A stretch of 64,000 nt of DNA, from the NCBI RefSeq assembly GCF_014842875.1, contig NZ_JACYXZ010000005.1, positions 62,001 to 126,000 on the forward strand. The letters are read 5' to 3'. The stretch's first letter is position 1; each line of letters starts with the position of its first letter. Position numbers and translations under genes: made by a program. Below are positions 8,443 to 19,003 of this stretch, piece after piece. The DNA comes from Nocardioides donggukensis. GTDB taxonomy: Bacteria > Actinomycetota > Actinomycetes > Propionibacteriales > Nocardioidaceae. The notes under the pieces are model-generated. The model saw only the letters and a program-made list of their open reading frames with translations, searched no databases and was not told the DNA's origin.

Positions 8443-11400
8443 TTGAGTGTGACCGACTGGTCCCAGGAGCTGACCGAGCCGGGGTGGGGCGACGGCCCCG
8501 CCGCCTACGAGCCCGGCGACGCCCCCCGCGGCGACCGCACCCCGCCGCAGGACAACGCGGCCGAGCAGAGCGTCCTCGGCTCGATGCTGCTCAGCAAGGA
8601 CGCCATCGCCGACGTGAGCGAGCTGCTCCGCGGCACCGACTTCTACCGGCCGGCCCACGAGGTGATCCACGACGCGATCATCGACCTCTACGGCCGTGGC
8701 GAGCCCGCCGACCCGGTCACCGTCGCCGCCGAGCTGCAGCGCAAGGGCGAGCTCCAGCGGGTCGGCGGCGCGCCGTACCTGCACACGCTCTCGGCCAACG
8801 TGCCGATCGCCGCCAACGCCGGCTACTACGCCGAGATCGTGCACGAGAAGTCGATCCTGCGCCGGATGGTCAGCGCCGGCACCAAGATCGTCCAGCTCGG
8901 GTACGCCGGCGAGGGCCAGATCGACGCCGTGGTCGACGAGGCCCAGGCCGAGGTCTACAAGATCACCGACAAGCGGGCCGCGGAGGACTACTCGCCCCTG
9001 GCCGACATCATGGAGGGCGTCCTCGACGAGATCGAGGCGATCGGCAACCGGGACGGCGGCATGTACGGCGTGCCGACCGGCTTCGCCGACCTCGACGACC
9101 TGACCAACGGCCTGCACTCGGGCCAGATGATCATCGTCGCCGCCCGCCCGGCCATGGGGAAGGCGCTGGCGCTCGACACCCCGCTGCCCACCCCCACCGG
9201 CTGGACCACGATGGGGGCGGTCCGGGTCGGCGACGACCTGGTGGACGCCGCCGGCCGGCCGACCCGGGTGCTCGCCGCCACCGAGGTCATGGAGGGGCGC
9301 CCCTGCTACGGCGTGTGCTTCTCCGACGGCACCTGGATCGTGGCCGACGAGCAGCACCTCTGGGCCACCACCACCCCCTCCGCGCCGGCCGGCCGGCGCG
9401 CCGTGCGGACCACCGCCGAGCTCGCCGCCAGCCTCGACCAGGTGCACACGATCACCCTCCCGGACGGCTCGGTCGTCAAGGTCGAGGGCGTCATCACGGT
9501 GCCGAGCGTGCCGGTGCGCTGCGTGCAGGTCGACAACCCCGAGCACCTCTACCTCGCCGGCCCGGGCGGGATCCCCACCCACAACTCGACGCTGGCGCTC
9601 GACCTGTGCCGCGCGGCCTCGATCCACAACAACATGTCCAGCGTCTTCTTCAGCCTCGAGATGAACCGCTCCGAGATCACGATGCGGCTGCTGTCGGCCG
9701 AGGCGAAGGTGCCGCTGAACCACATCCGCAACGGCAACATGACCAACGAGGACTGGGACCGGCTGGCCCGCAAGATGGGCGAGGTGTCCGGCGCCCCGAT
9801 GTTCATCGACGACTCCCCGAACATGACGATGATGGAGATCCGCTCCAAGGCGAGGCGCCTGAAGCAGAACCACGACCTGCGGCTGATCGTCATCGACTAC
9901 ATGCAGCTGATGACCTCGGGCAAGAAGGTCGAGTCCCGCCAGCTCGAGGTCTCGGAGTTCTCCCGGCAGATCAAGCTGCTGGCCAAGGAGCTCGAGGTCC
10001 CGATCATCGCGCTCTCGCAGCTCAACCGTGGTGCCGAGCAGCGCTCGGACAAGCGGCCGATGATGAGCGACCTCCGCGAGTCGGGGTGCGTCACCGCCGA
10101 GACCCGGGTGATGCGCGCCGACACCAACGCGGAGGTGACCATCGGGGAGCTGATGAGCTCCGGGGCACGCGACGTGCCCGTCTGGGCCCTGGACGACCGG
10201 CTGAAGCTGGTCCCGCGCACCATGACGCACGCCTTCCCCAGCGGCACCAAGCAGGTCTTCGAGCTCACGCTCGCCTCCGGTCGGCGGATCCAGGCCACCG
10301 CCAACCACCCCTTCCTGACCTACGACGGGTGGATGCCACTCGGCGAGCTGGCACCCGGGGCGCGGGTCGGGTCCGTGCGGCACGTCCCGCCACCCATGCA
10401 GGTCACCCCGAGGGACGAGGACGAGATCGTCCTGCTCGCCCACATGCTCGGCGACGGCTCCTTCGTGAAGCGGCAGCCGATCCGCTACGCGAGCATCGAC
10501 GAGGCCAACCTGTCGGCCGTCTCCGAGGCGGCGTCGCGGCGGTTCGGGATCAGGTCGGTCCGGGACGACTACCCCGCCGCCCGGGTCACGACGCTCCGGC
10601 TCCCGGCTCCCTACCGCCTGGCCCGTGGCCGCCGGAACCCGATCGCGACCTGGCTCGACGACGACGGGCTCTTCGGCCTGCGCAGCCACGAGAAGTTCGT
10701 GCCCTCCTGGGTCTTCGGCCTGCCGAAGGAGCAGGTGGGCCTCTTCCTGCGCCACATCTGGGCGACGGACGGCTCGGTCGGCTTCGACGCGAAGCGACGC
10801 GTGGGCCGCGTCTACTACGCCTCCACCAGTCGGCGGCTCGTCGACGACCTGGCTCGACTCCTCCTGCGCCACAACGTGTTCACCCGGATCAAGCGCGTCC
10901 GCAAGCCCGGCTACCGGGACTGCTGGCACCTCTACGTCTACGGCGCCGAGAACCAGCTGCGCTTCGTCGACGAGATCGGGGTCCACGGTGCGCGTGGCGA
11001 GAAGGCGCGCGAGCTGGCGGACGGGCTGCGTGAGGTCCAGGTCAACACCAACCTCGACACGGTTCCCGTCGAGGTCTGGGGTCGGGTCCGGGAGGCGCTC
11101 ACCGAGCGGCGGATGACCCACCGCGAGTTCGCCTCGGAGATGGGCACGAGGTTCTGTGGCTCGACGATGTGGAAGCACGCCCCGAGCCGGCAGCGGCTGG
11201 CCCAGGTCGCGACCGTGCTCCACGACGCCGATCTCGAGGTGATGGCCACCAACGACGTGTACTGGGACTCGATCACCGCGATCGAGCCGCTGGGCGAGCA
11301 GGAGGTGTACGACGCCACCGTGATGGGCGTCCACAACTTCGTCGCCAACGGCATGCCCATCCACAACAGCCTCGAGCAAGATGCCGACATGGTGATCCTG

Positions 11401-11547
11401 CTGCACCGTGACGACGTCTACGAGAAGGAGTCACCTCGCCCCGGCGAGGCCGACCTGATCGTGGCCAAGCACCGCAACGGCCCCACCCGGGACATCACCG
11501 TCGCCTTCCAGGGCCACTACAGCCGGTTCGTCGACATGGCGCACTGA
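8443..11547 (+). CDS. dnaB: Replicative DNA helicase DnaB precursor with two inteins
   Basis: 1034-residue precursor. After excision of two inteins the exteins (1-240, 382-548, 976-1034) join to a normal 466-residue DnaB. A TTG start (8443) is chosen because AGGAGGGGG ends 6 bases upstream; GTG at 8449 is possible. Extein landmarks: the N-domain PPQDNAAEQSVLGSMLLS, the P-loop ARPAMGK|STLALD interrupted between K and S by intein 1, Walker B LRLIVIDYMQLM, and SDLRESG|SLEQDADMV interrupted by intein 2. DnaB is the hexameric 5'-3' fork helicase, so replication depends on both splicing events. Downstream of the rpsF-rplI block as in other actinobacteria, though an exporter and two other genes intervene. 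Confidence 0.97.
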   Translation: MSVTDWSQELTEPGWGDGPAAYEPGDAPRGDRTPPQDNAAEQSVLGSMLLSKDAIADVSELLRGTDFYRPAHEVIHDAIIDLYGRGEPADPVTVAAELQRKGELQRVGGAPYLHTLSANVPIAANAGYYAEIVHEKSILRRMVSAGTKIVQLGYAGEGQIDAVVDEAQAEVYKITDKRAAEDYSPLADIMEGVLDEIEAIGNRDGGMYGVPTGFADLDDLTNGLHSGQMIIVAARPAMGKALALDTPLPTPTGWTTMGAVRVGDDLVDAAGRPTRVLAATEVMEGRPCYGVCFSDGTWIVADEQHLWATTTPSAPAGRRAVRTTAELAASLDQVHTITLPDGSVVKVEGVITVPSVPVRCVQVDNPEHLYLAGPGGIPTHNSTLALDLCRAASIHNNMSSVFFSLEMNRSEITMRLLSAEAKVPLNHIRNGNMTNEDWDRLARKMGEVSGAPMFIDDSPNMTMMEIRSKARRLKQNHDLRLIVIDYMQLMTSGKKVESRQLEVSEFSRQIKLLAKELEVPIIALSQLNRGAEQRSDKRPMMSDLRESGCVTAETRVMRADTNAEVTIGELMSSGARDVPVWALDDRLKLVPRTMTHAFPSGTKQVFELTLASGRRIQATANHPFLTYDGWMPLGELAPGARVGSVRHVPPPMQVTPRDEDEIVLLAHMLGDGSFVKRQPIRYASIDEANLSAVSEAASRRFGIRSVRDDYPAARVTTLRLPAPYRLARGRRNPIATWLDDDGLFGLRSHEKFVPSWVFGLPKEQVGLFLRHIWATDGSVGFDAKRRVGRVYYASTSRRLVDDLARLLLRHNVFTRIKRVRKPGYRDCWHLYVYGAENQLRFVDEIGVHGARGEKARELADGLREVQVNTNLDTVPVEVWGRVREALTERRMTHREFASEMGTRFCGSTMWKHAPSRQRLAQVATVLHDADLEVMATNDVYWDSITAIEPLGEQEVYDATVMGVHNFVANGMPIHNSLEQDADMVILLHRDDVYEKESPRPGEADLIVAKHRNGPTRDITVAFQGHYSRFVDMAH
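9163..9585 (+). other. DnaB intein 1: class 3 (WCT) mini-intein in the Walker A motif
   Basis: 141 residues (precursor 241-381), begins Ala (ALALDTPLPTPTGWTTMG) and ends THN before Ser+1. Ala1 cannot perform the usual first acyl shift. The markers of class 3 inteins are present: Trp two after the block B His (DEQHLW), Cys in block F (VPVRCVQVDNPEHLYLAG), and Thr in block G (IPTHN). In this class the block F Cys makes the first nucleophilic attack. No homing-endonuclease motifs, so the element is immobile by itself. Removal restores GK-ST of the P-loop. Confidence 0.9.
10087..11367 (+). other. DnaB intein 2: class 1 intein with LAGLIDADG endonuclease
   Basis: 427 residues (precursor 549-975). 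Canonical Cys1 (CVTAETRVM), block B TANHPFLT, block F EVYDATVMGVHNFVANG and block G PIHN before Ser+1. Two dodecapeptide motifs, LLAHMLGDGSF and FLRHIWATDGSVG, mark a LAGLIDADG (DOD) homing endonuclease with its acidic residues intact. Between the endonuclease and block F is a helix-turn-helix-like stretch (~REALTERRMTHREFASEMG), perhaps a DNA-recognition module. The acidic residues suggest a still-active homing element inserted at DLRESG. Confidence 0.93.
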
Positions 11548-11552
11548 GACGG

Positions 11553-12554
11553 TCAGGTCGCGAGGCCGGTGGTGCGAGCCAGCTGCTCGGCGAAACGCGT
11601 GCCAGGACCCCGTCCGGAGGGGGCCAGCACGTCATCGACGCTGGCGACTCTGCGCCCCTCCAGGATCAACGCGTAGGACACCCCTGCCGAGTAGGACTGC
11701 AGGTGCTCGACCTGAGCCCTTGCCAGTCGCATCAGCCGACGGTGGTCCGTCGGGTCCTCGAGGGACAGTGGAGCCTCGGTTCCCCGCACGGTGACGCGCA
11801 CGCGGGGGTAGACCCGGCCCTTGCGGTCGCGGTGGGCGACGTAGTCGACGGCGTACTCGGCGCCGGGCACCTCGACGCTCCCCAGCTGCCGCCAACGACG
11901 CAGTGTCCGAGGGCTCGGGGAGACTTCTTCCGCGGCCAGCCCCGATCCATCCGCCGCACGCACCGTCCAGCCCAGGTCCGCCAGGTCGTCGGCGGTCGCC
12001 TCGAGCTCCGCGAAGGTCGGCAGCACGGCGGCGCCGGTGCTTCCGGGAGGCAGTCGAAGCACCACCGCGGTCCGGACCCCCGGGTCGGCCGGGACGTCGT
12101 CGGCCAGCACCCCGACCTCGAGACGACCCCGGTCCGCGGCCCGGAGCGCCGCGGTGGTCTGGGTGCGCACGGCGGCGCGGTCGGCGACCGGCTCGAAGGT
12201 CCGGAGGTGGACTCGATCGTCGCCCCACCGGACGCTGAGGTCACCCTCCTCGTGGACGTGCGTGGTCGCGTACGCGTCGTAGACGGTCGCGACCACCTCG
12301 GCCACCTCAGCGGTGCCCGCCCGGGGAGACATCTCGACTCGGATGTCCAGCTTGCCGCTGTCGAGAGTCATCGGCTCGGCGTAGTCGAGTGTGGCGGTCT
12401 CCACGCCGGCCGAGGAGCGCACCGCCTCCAGCAGCGTCCGTGCTTCGGTGTGCAGGCTCGGCGGCGCGCAGCCGGTGAGGGCGGCAGCCGCGGCCACCGC
12501 ACCGACGACCACACCGACGACGGGGGAGACGTTGAGCATCCGGGAGCCAGGCAT
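11553..12554 (-). CDS. Hypothetical lipoprotein
   Basis: 333 residues from the ATG at 12554; ATG at 12539 is an alternative. A signal sequence with hydrophobic VVGVVVGAVAAAAAL and lipobox LTGC predicts lipid anchoring outside the membrane. The mature part has no motif I recognise; it appears to hold two similar alpha/beta halves. The stop lies 5 bases from the convergent dnaB stop. No function proposed. Confidence 0.75.
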   Translation of the reverse strand: MPGSRMLNVSPVVGVVVGAVAAAAALTGCAPPSLHTEARTLLEAVRSSAGVETATLDYAEPMTLDSGKLDIRVEMSPRAGTAEVAEVVATVYDAYATTHVHEEGDLSVRWGDDRVHLRTFEPVADRAAVRTQTTAALRAADRGRLEVGVLADDVPADPGVRTAVVLRLPPGSTGAAVLPTFAELEATADDLADLGWTVRAADGSGLAAEEVSPSPRTLRRWRQLGSVEVPGAEYAVDYVAHRDRKGRVYPRVRVTVRGTEAPLSLEDPTDHRRLMRLARAQVEHLQSYSAGVSYALILEGRRVASVDDVLAPSGRGPGTRFAEQLARTTGLAT

Positions 12555-12651
12555 GGGACGAGCGTGGCGCAGACCGCTGCTGGCCACATGAGTCGTCGTA
12601 CTCACTCGTGGCTGCACGCGAAGGAAGCCGCGGTGTGCGCCTGCCAGCTCG

Positions 12652-13029
12652 TCACTCCGTGGCGACGAGGATGGCGACCACCAGCACCGTGCGCGCCAGT
12701 CCCAGCAGTGGTCCGAACGGCAGCGCGAAACCGATCCAGAACACGAGCTCGACCGGCAGCAGGGCCAGTGCCAGCCATGGGGCGGTCGTGACGTCGCTCC
12801 AGAGCAGGAGGCCTACGACGACCTCGGCCGTGCACACCGCCACGAAGCCGAGCAGTAGCCCGACGCCGGTTTCGAGTCCCCAGCGCTCGAACGGACCCTC
12901 CCCGTAGGTGGGGAAGCCGAGGAACGTCCACACCTCGCCCTGTCGCGCGTAGTACCACGCGGCGTACACACCCGGGAGGCCGAAGCCCAGACCGAGCACG
13001 AGTGAGCAGGCTCCGGCAGCCTTGGTCAC
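12652..13029 (-). CDS. Hypothetical four-helix membrane protein
   Basis: 125 residues, four hydrophobic segments (e.g. SLVLGLGFGLPGVYAAWYYA, and LALALLPVELVFWIGFALPFG). The start lies 13 bases after the hemerythrin stop, so it may be the third gene of the MarR-divergent operon. No known family. Confidence 0.65.
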   Translation of the reverse strand: MTKAAGACSLVLGLGFGLPGVYAAWYYARQGEVWTFLGFPTYGEGPFERWGLETGVGLLLGFVAVCTAEVVVGLLLWSDVTTAPWLALALLPVELVFWIGFALPFGPLLGLARTVLVVAILVATE

Positions 13030-13042
13030 GGCGTCCCACGGC

Positions 13043-13705
13043 TCACACGAGCTGAGCGCCGCGGACGGCGGCGATGTACCTGCGGTACTTGCGCCTGCCG
13101 ACCAGGCGCCAGAGGACCTTGACCGGCGGCGGAAGCCCGCCGAACATCATCGCCACCTCCTCGGCCGTCGCGACCTCGACGAGCTGTCCGGTGGCGATCC
13201 ACCGCTGGGCCGGCGTGAACTTCTCGAAGCCGCGCTCCCCGACCTCCTCCCACTCGGCCTGGGACAGGTAGCGGTCGATCAGCGGCACGACGACCTGCTC
13301 CTCCTCGTCGAGATGTCCTTCGAGGACGACGAGGAACTCGCCGAGGCGGTCGGCGAGGGTCGAGGACGTCGCCCGTGTCGGATCCGAGAGCCACTCGGAC
13401 ATGGCTGCGCGCACCTTGGCGACCGACTCGTCGATCTGCCGGTGCTGCTCCTCCATCCGCACCACGAGCGGCGCGTCGAGCCCCGCCCGGTCCATCAGCT
13501 TTGGCCAGATCAGATGGTCCTCGGTGGTGTGGTGCATGTGCAGTCCGTCGAGGAGGAAGCCGAGGTGGTCGGCGACGGCGCCCGTCCGCGCTGCTTCGGC
13601 TGCCGGCAGACCGCGCACAAGCGCCCGCACCTCGGCGAACTGACGCCGGAAGATCCGGTGAATGATCGGCATCTCACGGGCCGCCGGCCCTCCGTCGCCG
13701 CTCAT
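13043..13705 (-). CDS. Hemerythrin-domain protein
   Basis: 220 residues. A four-helix hemerythrin/HHE cation-binding pattern in the first ~150 residues: HHTTEDHLIWP, EEQHRQID and HLDEEEQVVVPLI supply His and acidic ligands for a di-iron site. Such proteins bind O2 or NO or store iron in the cytosol. ATG overlaps the preceding stop by four bases (ATGA at 13702-13705), so translation is coupled to the upstream membrane protein. The C-terminal ~60 residues are basic and of unknown role. Likely controlled by the divergent MarR regulator. Confidence 0.85.
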   Translation of the reverse strand: MSGDGGPAAREMPIIHRIFRRQFAEVRALVRGLPAAEAARTGAVADHLGFLLDGLHMHHTTEDHLIWPKLMDRAGLDAPLVVRMEEQHRQIDESVAKVRAAMSEWLSDPTRATSSTLADRLGEFLVVLEGHLDEEEQVVVPLIDRYLSQAEWEEVGERGFEKFTPAQRWIATGQLVEVATAEEVAMMFGGLPPPVKVLWRLVGRRKYRRYIAAVRGAQLV

Positions 13706-14340
13706 CGCCGGCCGACCCTCCAGAGCGAGTAGCCGAGAGCCGCGAAGAGCAGCATCCAGACCGTGATCGCCAGCCGAGCGAGAACGAACGGGCCCATGAG
13801 AGCGGGCATCATCGGCACGAACACGAAGATTCCGGCGACCAGCACGACGGCCCCTCGCCAGCCGGTCCAGCTCGCCCGACGGCGGACGGCAAGACCGGCC
13901 AGAATCAATCCCACCCCGACCGCCACGGTGGAGACGCCGTAGAGCACGTCGAGCAGGCCGGTGCCGTCGCCAGGGTAGGTCGAGTTTCGTGCGGAGATGG
14001 CGATCAGCTCGGTGACCGCGAGCAGCGCCATGCCCGATGCGGCGAGGCCGATGCCCCAGCGGGCACTGTGGCCCGGGGCCATGGCCTCCGCACGGGCGAG
14101 TGCTGCGATGCCGGCGAGCAGCCCGAGGTGCTGGATGAAGAACCAGATCTGGATGACGGTGAACTCGCCCGCCGTGTTCGGGTAGCTGAACATGTCCTCG
14201 GACACCTGGGCCGGGTAGACGGCCAGGACGATGCCGCTGAGGGCTCCGAGGATCCCGGCGGCCAGGCATGTCGAACCGGCGCGGGCCACCCAGTCGGGCG
14301 CCGTGGTGACAGGCGGTGTGCCTGCCTCGATGTGGGTCAT
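13702..14340 (-). CDS. Hypothetical membrane protein of the MarR-divergent operon
   Basis: 212 residues, about six membrane helices. ATG at 14340 is preferred over GTG at 14346 because AGGAG lies 8 bases upstream of the ATG and only 2 from the GTG. Begins THIEAGTPPVTTAPDWVARA before the first helix. No family recognised with confidence. First gene of an operon with the hemerythrin protein, transcribed away from the marR gene. Confidence 0.72.
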   Translation of the reverse strand: MTHIEAGTPPVTTAPDWVARAGSTCLAAGILGALSGIVLAVYPAQVSEDMFSYPNTAGEFTVIQIWFFIQHLGLLAGIAALARAEAMAPGHSARWGIGLAASGMALLAVTELIAISARNSTYPGDGTGLLDVLYGVSTVAVGVGLILAGLAVRRRASWTGWRGAVVLVAGIFVFVPMMPALMGPFVLARLAITVWMLLFAALGYSLWRVGRR

Positions 14341-14390
14341 GGTCACGGCTCCTCTCGCTCTGCGAGAGCAACGCTCCGAGGTGGAGTGTG

Positions 14391-14414
14391 CTAGAAACTA
14401 GTCAGGTAACCTGA
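14391..14414. promoter_or_regulatory. Palindromic operator between marR and the hemerythrin operon
   Basis: TCAGGT-A-ACCTGA (14402-14414) is a perfect 13-base inverted repeat. It abuts CTAG-AAA-CTAG (14391-14401). Both lie in the 99-base divergent promoter region, a typical place for MarR dimers to block both promoters. On the minus strand TTGACA (14440-14435) is 17 bases before TATTCA, a possible promoter overlapping the operator. Confidence 0.6.
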
Positions 14415-14439
14415 ATACTCTTCGGAGCTGGAGTTGTCA

Positions 14440-14865
14440 ATGGCGAAGACCCTGAACACGATCTCGATGCTGGGGCAGGCCTACAGCCTGTTGGGCTTCC
14501 AGATCGTCGAGGGCGTGGTCGGTGCCGGCTATCCGCAGAAACCCAAGCACTCGGCTGTCTTCGCCCAGATCTCTCTCGAGGGCTCACGCCTCACCGAGCT
14601 CGCACGCAAGGCCGACATGACCCCTCAGTCCATGGCCGAGCTGGTCGATGAGCTGGTCGACATGGGCTATGTCGTCCGTCAGCCCGACCCCAGTGACGGG
14701 CGAGCGAAGCTCATCGTCCTCACCGATCGCGGGCGCCAGGCCGTGGAGGCCGGACGCCGGACGATCGAGGGCCTCGAGGATCAGGTGACCGCGATCCTGG
14801 GTGAGCACGGACATCGCCAGCTCCGACGACTGCTGACGAAGCTGCTCGACGCGACGAACACCTGA
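14440..14865 (+). CDS. MarR-family transcriptional regulator
   Basis: 141 residues, winged helix. The recognition-helix region is RLTELARKADMTPQSMAELVDELV and the wing is RQPDPSDGRAKLIVLTDRG. GGAG six bases before the ATG fixes the start. Probably represses itself and the divergent membrane/hemerythrin operon through the 14402 palindrome. The ligand is unknown; phenolic compounds or oxidants are common for the family. Confidence 0.9.
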   Translation: MAKTLNTISMLGQAYSLLGFQIVEGVVGAGYPQKPKHSAVFAQISLEGSRLTELARKADMTPQSMAELVDELVDMGYVVRQPDPSDGRAKLIVLTDRGRQAVEAGRRTIEGLEDQVTAILGEHGHRQLRRLLTKLLDATNT

Positions 14866-14885
14866 GGCAGCCTCGCCGGGTCAGG

Positions 14886-14933
14886 CTCTACGTTCTGCAG
14901 GTTCTCGGCCCTGGAAACCTGCAGAACGTAGAG
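14886..14933. terminator. 18-bp perfect inverted repeat between convergent genes
   Basis: CTCTACGTTCTGCAGGTT (14886-14903) and AACCTGCAGAACGTAGAG (14916-14933) are perfect complements around a 12-base loop. It lies between the stops of marR (+) and the TfoX-like gene (-), so it can act as a bidirectional terminator. It is less GC-rich than its surroundings, and the perfection of the arms is unusual for a simple terminator. Confidence 0.65.
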
Positions 14934-14981
14934 ACTCGCGCGGCGGCGGGCGACGGGCTAGCGGCGATAGACGCCGAGCGG

Positions 14982-15308
14982 CTACGAGCCAGGCTTGGGC
15001 GGGTTCGCGGCGAGACCGCGGTCGACCCACAGGCGCAGGGCGCGTTCATCCTGCAGCGCGTCGATGCCGACGCGGACCCAGGAGTCGGAGACCGTGTCGC
15101 GCATGGTCATCGGCTCGACGTGCGCGAGCTCGACCAGCTCGGGGAACCCGGCCCGGCCGACCTTGACCAGCAGTCCCTGGCCGCTCACGCAGCAGGCCAT
15201 CCGACCCGCCACCATGAAGGCCAGCCCGCCGAACATCCTCTTCTCCGCCTCGACCTGGTCGCCGAGCAGGTCGCGGACCCGCCCTGCCAGGCGCTCGTCG
15301 TACGTCAT
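14982..15308 (-). CDS. TfoX/Sxy N-terminal domain protein
   Basis: 108 residues. MTYDERLAGRVRDLL, then EKRMFGGLAFMVAGRMACCV and LLVKVGRAGFPELV match the TfoX_N domain. In gammaproteobacteria Sxy/TfoX co-activates competence genes with CRP. The free-standing N-terminal domain in actinobacteria has no established role. Single gene. Confidence 0.85.
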   Translation of the reverse strand: MTYDERLAGRVRDLLGDQVEAEKRMFGGLAFMVAGRMACCVSGQGLLVKVGRAGFPELVELAHVEPMTMRDTVSDSWVRVGIDALQDERALRLWVDRGLAANPPKPGS

Positions 15309-15372
15309 GCACGGATGCTCAGAGATGCGCCCAGGCCCGGCCCCGTGAGCGGGCCGGACCCGTGGGACGGCG

Positions 15373-16896
15373 TCAGGCCTTGTCCTGCATGCTCGACCGG
15401 GCCGGGTTGCTCTGCTCGGCGGCCTTGGGGTCCTTCTCACCCTGCTTCGCGCGGACGCCGCTCTCGACCCGGTCGCCCAGGTCCCGGTCGACGTTGCGCC
15501 AGTACTCGAACGCTCGGGCGAGGACGGGCTCGCTCACCCCGTTGAGCAGGTGCCCGACGATGTTGTCGACGAGACGCTCCCGACCCGCGTCGTCGAGGAC
15601 CTCGCGGACCATCGTGCCCGCCTGTCCCCAGTCGTCGTCGTCGGCGCGGAGGGTGTAGGCGGTGCGCACCATCTCGCCGTCGGAGTACCAGTGCCCGCCG
15701 TCGTCGGTGAGCGCCGGGTCGGCCTTCGGGCCACCGTAGGAGTTCGGTGCGTAGACGGGATCCGAGACGTTGTGCACCCGCATGTGGCCGTCCTTGGAGT
15801 AGCTGTGCACGGGGACGCGCGGCTGGTTCACCGGGATCTGCCGGTAGTTCCCGCCGAGCCGCGCCCGGTGCGCGTCGGAGTAGCTGAACCCCCGGGCGAG
15901 CAGCATCTTGTCGGGCGAGAGCCCGGTGCCGGCCACACTGTTGTTCGGCTCGAAGGCGGCCTGCTCGATCTCGGTGTGGTAGTCGGTGACGTTCCGGTTG
16001 AGCGTCAACCGGCCGACCTCCCGCAGGGGGTAGTCGGCATGCGGCCAGACCTTGGTGAGGTCGAACGGGTTGAACCGGTAGGTCTTGGCGTCCTCGAACG
16101 GCATGATCTGCATCTGCAGCGTCCAGCTGGGGAACTCGCCGGCCTCGAGGTGCTCGTAGAGGTCGCGCTGGTGGTAGTCGGTGTCGACCGCGGCCATCTG
16201 GTCGGCCTCGTCCTGGGTGAAGAACTCGACGCCCTGGTCGGTCTTGAAGTGGTACTTCACCCAGAACCGCTCACCCTGGGCGTTGATCCACATGTAGGTG
16301 TGGCTGGAGTAGCCGTTCATGTGCCGCCACGTCCGGGGGATGCCGCGGTCGCCCATCAGCCAGGCGACCTGGTGCGCCGACTCCGGCGTCAGCGTCCAGA
16401 AGTCCCACTGCATGTCGTGGTCGCGCAGGTTGTTGGCCGCCCGCCGCTTCTGGGACCGGATGAAGTGCTGGAACTTCATCGGGTCCCGGACGAAGAACAC
16501 CGGGGTGTTGTTGCCGACCATGTCGAAGTTGCCCTCGCTGGTGTAGAACCGCAGCGAGAACCCACGCGGATCCCGCCACGTGTCCGGGCTGCCCCGCTCG
16601 CCGGCCACCGTGGAGAACCGGGCCAGGACCTCGGTGCGGGCACCTGGTTGGAACACCGCGGCCCGGGTGAAGGCGGAGACGTCCTGGGTCACCTCGAACT
16701 CGCCGAACGCTCCGCCACCCTTGGCGTGCGGCTGGCGCTCCGGGATGCGTTCGCGGTTGAACGCCGCCATCTGCTCGATCAGGTAGTGGTCCTGCAGCAG
16801 CAACGGGCCGTCGGGCCCGACGCTGAGCGAGTGCTCGTCGCTCGCGACCGGAATGCCGGCGTCGGTGGTGGTCGGTCGAGGCTCTGATCCGGTCAC
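15373..16896 (-). CDS. Catalase (monofunctional haem type)
   Basis: 507 residues, small-subunit clade length. Distal His H57 ([17 protein letters not shown]), haem-pocket [14 protein letters not shown], and the proximal Tyr Y339 in [14 protein letters not shown]. The GTG at 16896 with GAGGAA upstream is chosen; longer in-frame extensions are non-coding in composition. Dismutates hydrogen peroxide in the cytosol. No regulator gene is adjacent. Divergent to pgm over 207 bases with no feature I can name. Confidence 0.95.
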   Translation of the reverse strand: MTGSEPRPTTTDAGIPVASDEHSLSVGPDGPLLLQDHYLIEQMAAFNRERIPERQPHAKGGGAFGEFEVTQDVSAFTRAAVFQPGARTEVLARFSTVAGERGSPDTWRDPRGFSLRFYTSEGNFDMVGNNTPVFFVRDPMKFQHFIRSQKRRAANNLRDHDMQWDFWTLTPESAHQVAWLMGDRGIPRTWRHMNGYSSHTYMWINAQGERFWVKYHFKTDQGVEFFTQDEADQMAAVDTDYHQRDLYEHLEAGEFPSWTLQMQIMPFEDAKTYRFNPFDLTKVWPHADYPLREVGRLTLNRNVTDYHTEIEQAAFEPNNSVAGTGLSPDKMLLARGFSYSDAHRARLGGNYRQIPVNQPRVPVHSYSKDGHMRVHNVSDPVYAPNSYGGPKADPALTDDGGHWYSDGEMVRTAYTLRADDDDWGQAGTMVREVLDDAGRERLVDNIVGHLLNGVSEPVLARAFEYWRNVDRDLGDRVESGVRAKQGEKDPKAAEQSNPARSSMQDKA

Positions 16897-17103
16897 TCGA
16901 GGTTCCTCAATCGTCGTTGGGGGCACACAGGTCGCTGCGCGACCCAATCTGCGCCCGCCGCTGGGAGGAGTCAAGGCATCCCTGACGAGCGGTACGACGA
17001 TCGAGGTCATCGTGGTCGATCCCGGGGAGGAGCGGCCCCTCCTGCCCGGAGTCGTCTGCCGCGACCCCTCGGCATGGCCGCTCGCAGACGGCATGATGCC
17101 TTC

Positions 17104-18753
<1,650 letters not shown>

Positions 18754-18766
18754 CGGCCGGCGGCGG

Positions 18767-19003
18767 TCAGTCCTCCGGCAGCCGGCTGAAGGCGGCCTTG
18801 GTGTCGCGGTACCAGCCGAGTGACCGCTTCGGGTGTCGCCAGCGGCCCTTCATGGCCTCCCGGGCCTCCTGGTGGCTGGTGTCGCCGGCCCGGTCCGCCT
18901 CCTTGAGGTGACGGTCCTGGGCCTTGAGGACGTCGTCGGCGGTCTCGCCGTGGTGCTCGAGGTCGCAGGGGCCACCGAGCTGGCGGCAGGTCATCGTCCT
19001 CAT
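18767..19003 (-). CDS. DUF1059 small protein
   Basis: 78 residues. Starts MRTMTCRQLGGPCD, the DUF1059 hallmark with two Cys, then LEHHGETADDVLKAQDRHLK. AGAAGGAGA precedes the ATG. The ATG overlaps the stop of the upstream sigma-factor gene by four bases (19000-19003), so the two are translationally coupled. No biochemical function known; a small metal-binding stress protein is a guess. Confidence 0.88.
   Translation of the reverse strand: MRTMTCRQLGGPCDLEHHGETADDVLKAQDRHLKEADRAGDTSHQEAREAMKGRWRHPKRSLGWYRDTKAAFSRLPED

Noticed and set aside
10087-11367. Introns or a prophage in dnaB
   Set aside because: Reading frame is continuous, with intein splice blocks at both ends and no integrase or phage genes.
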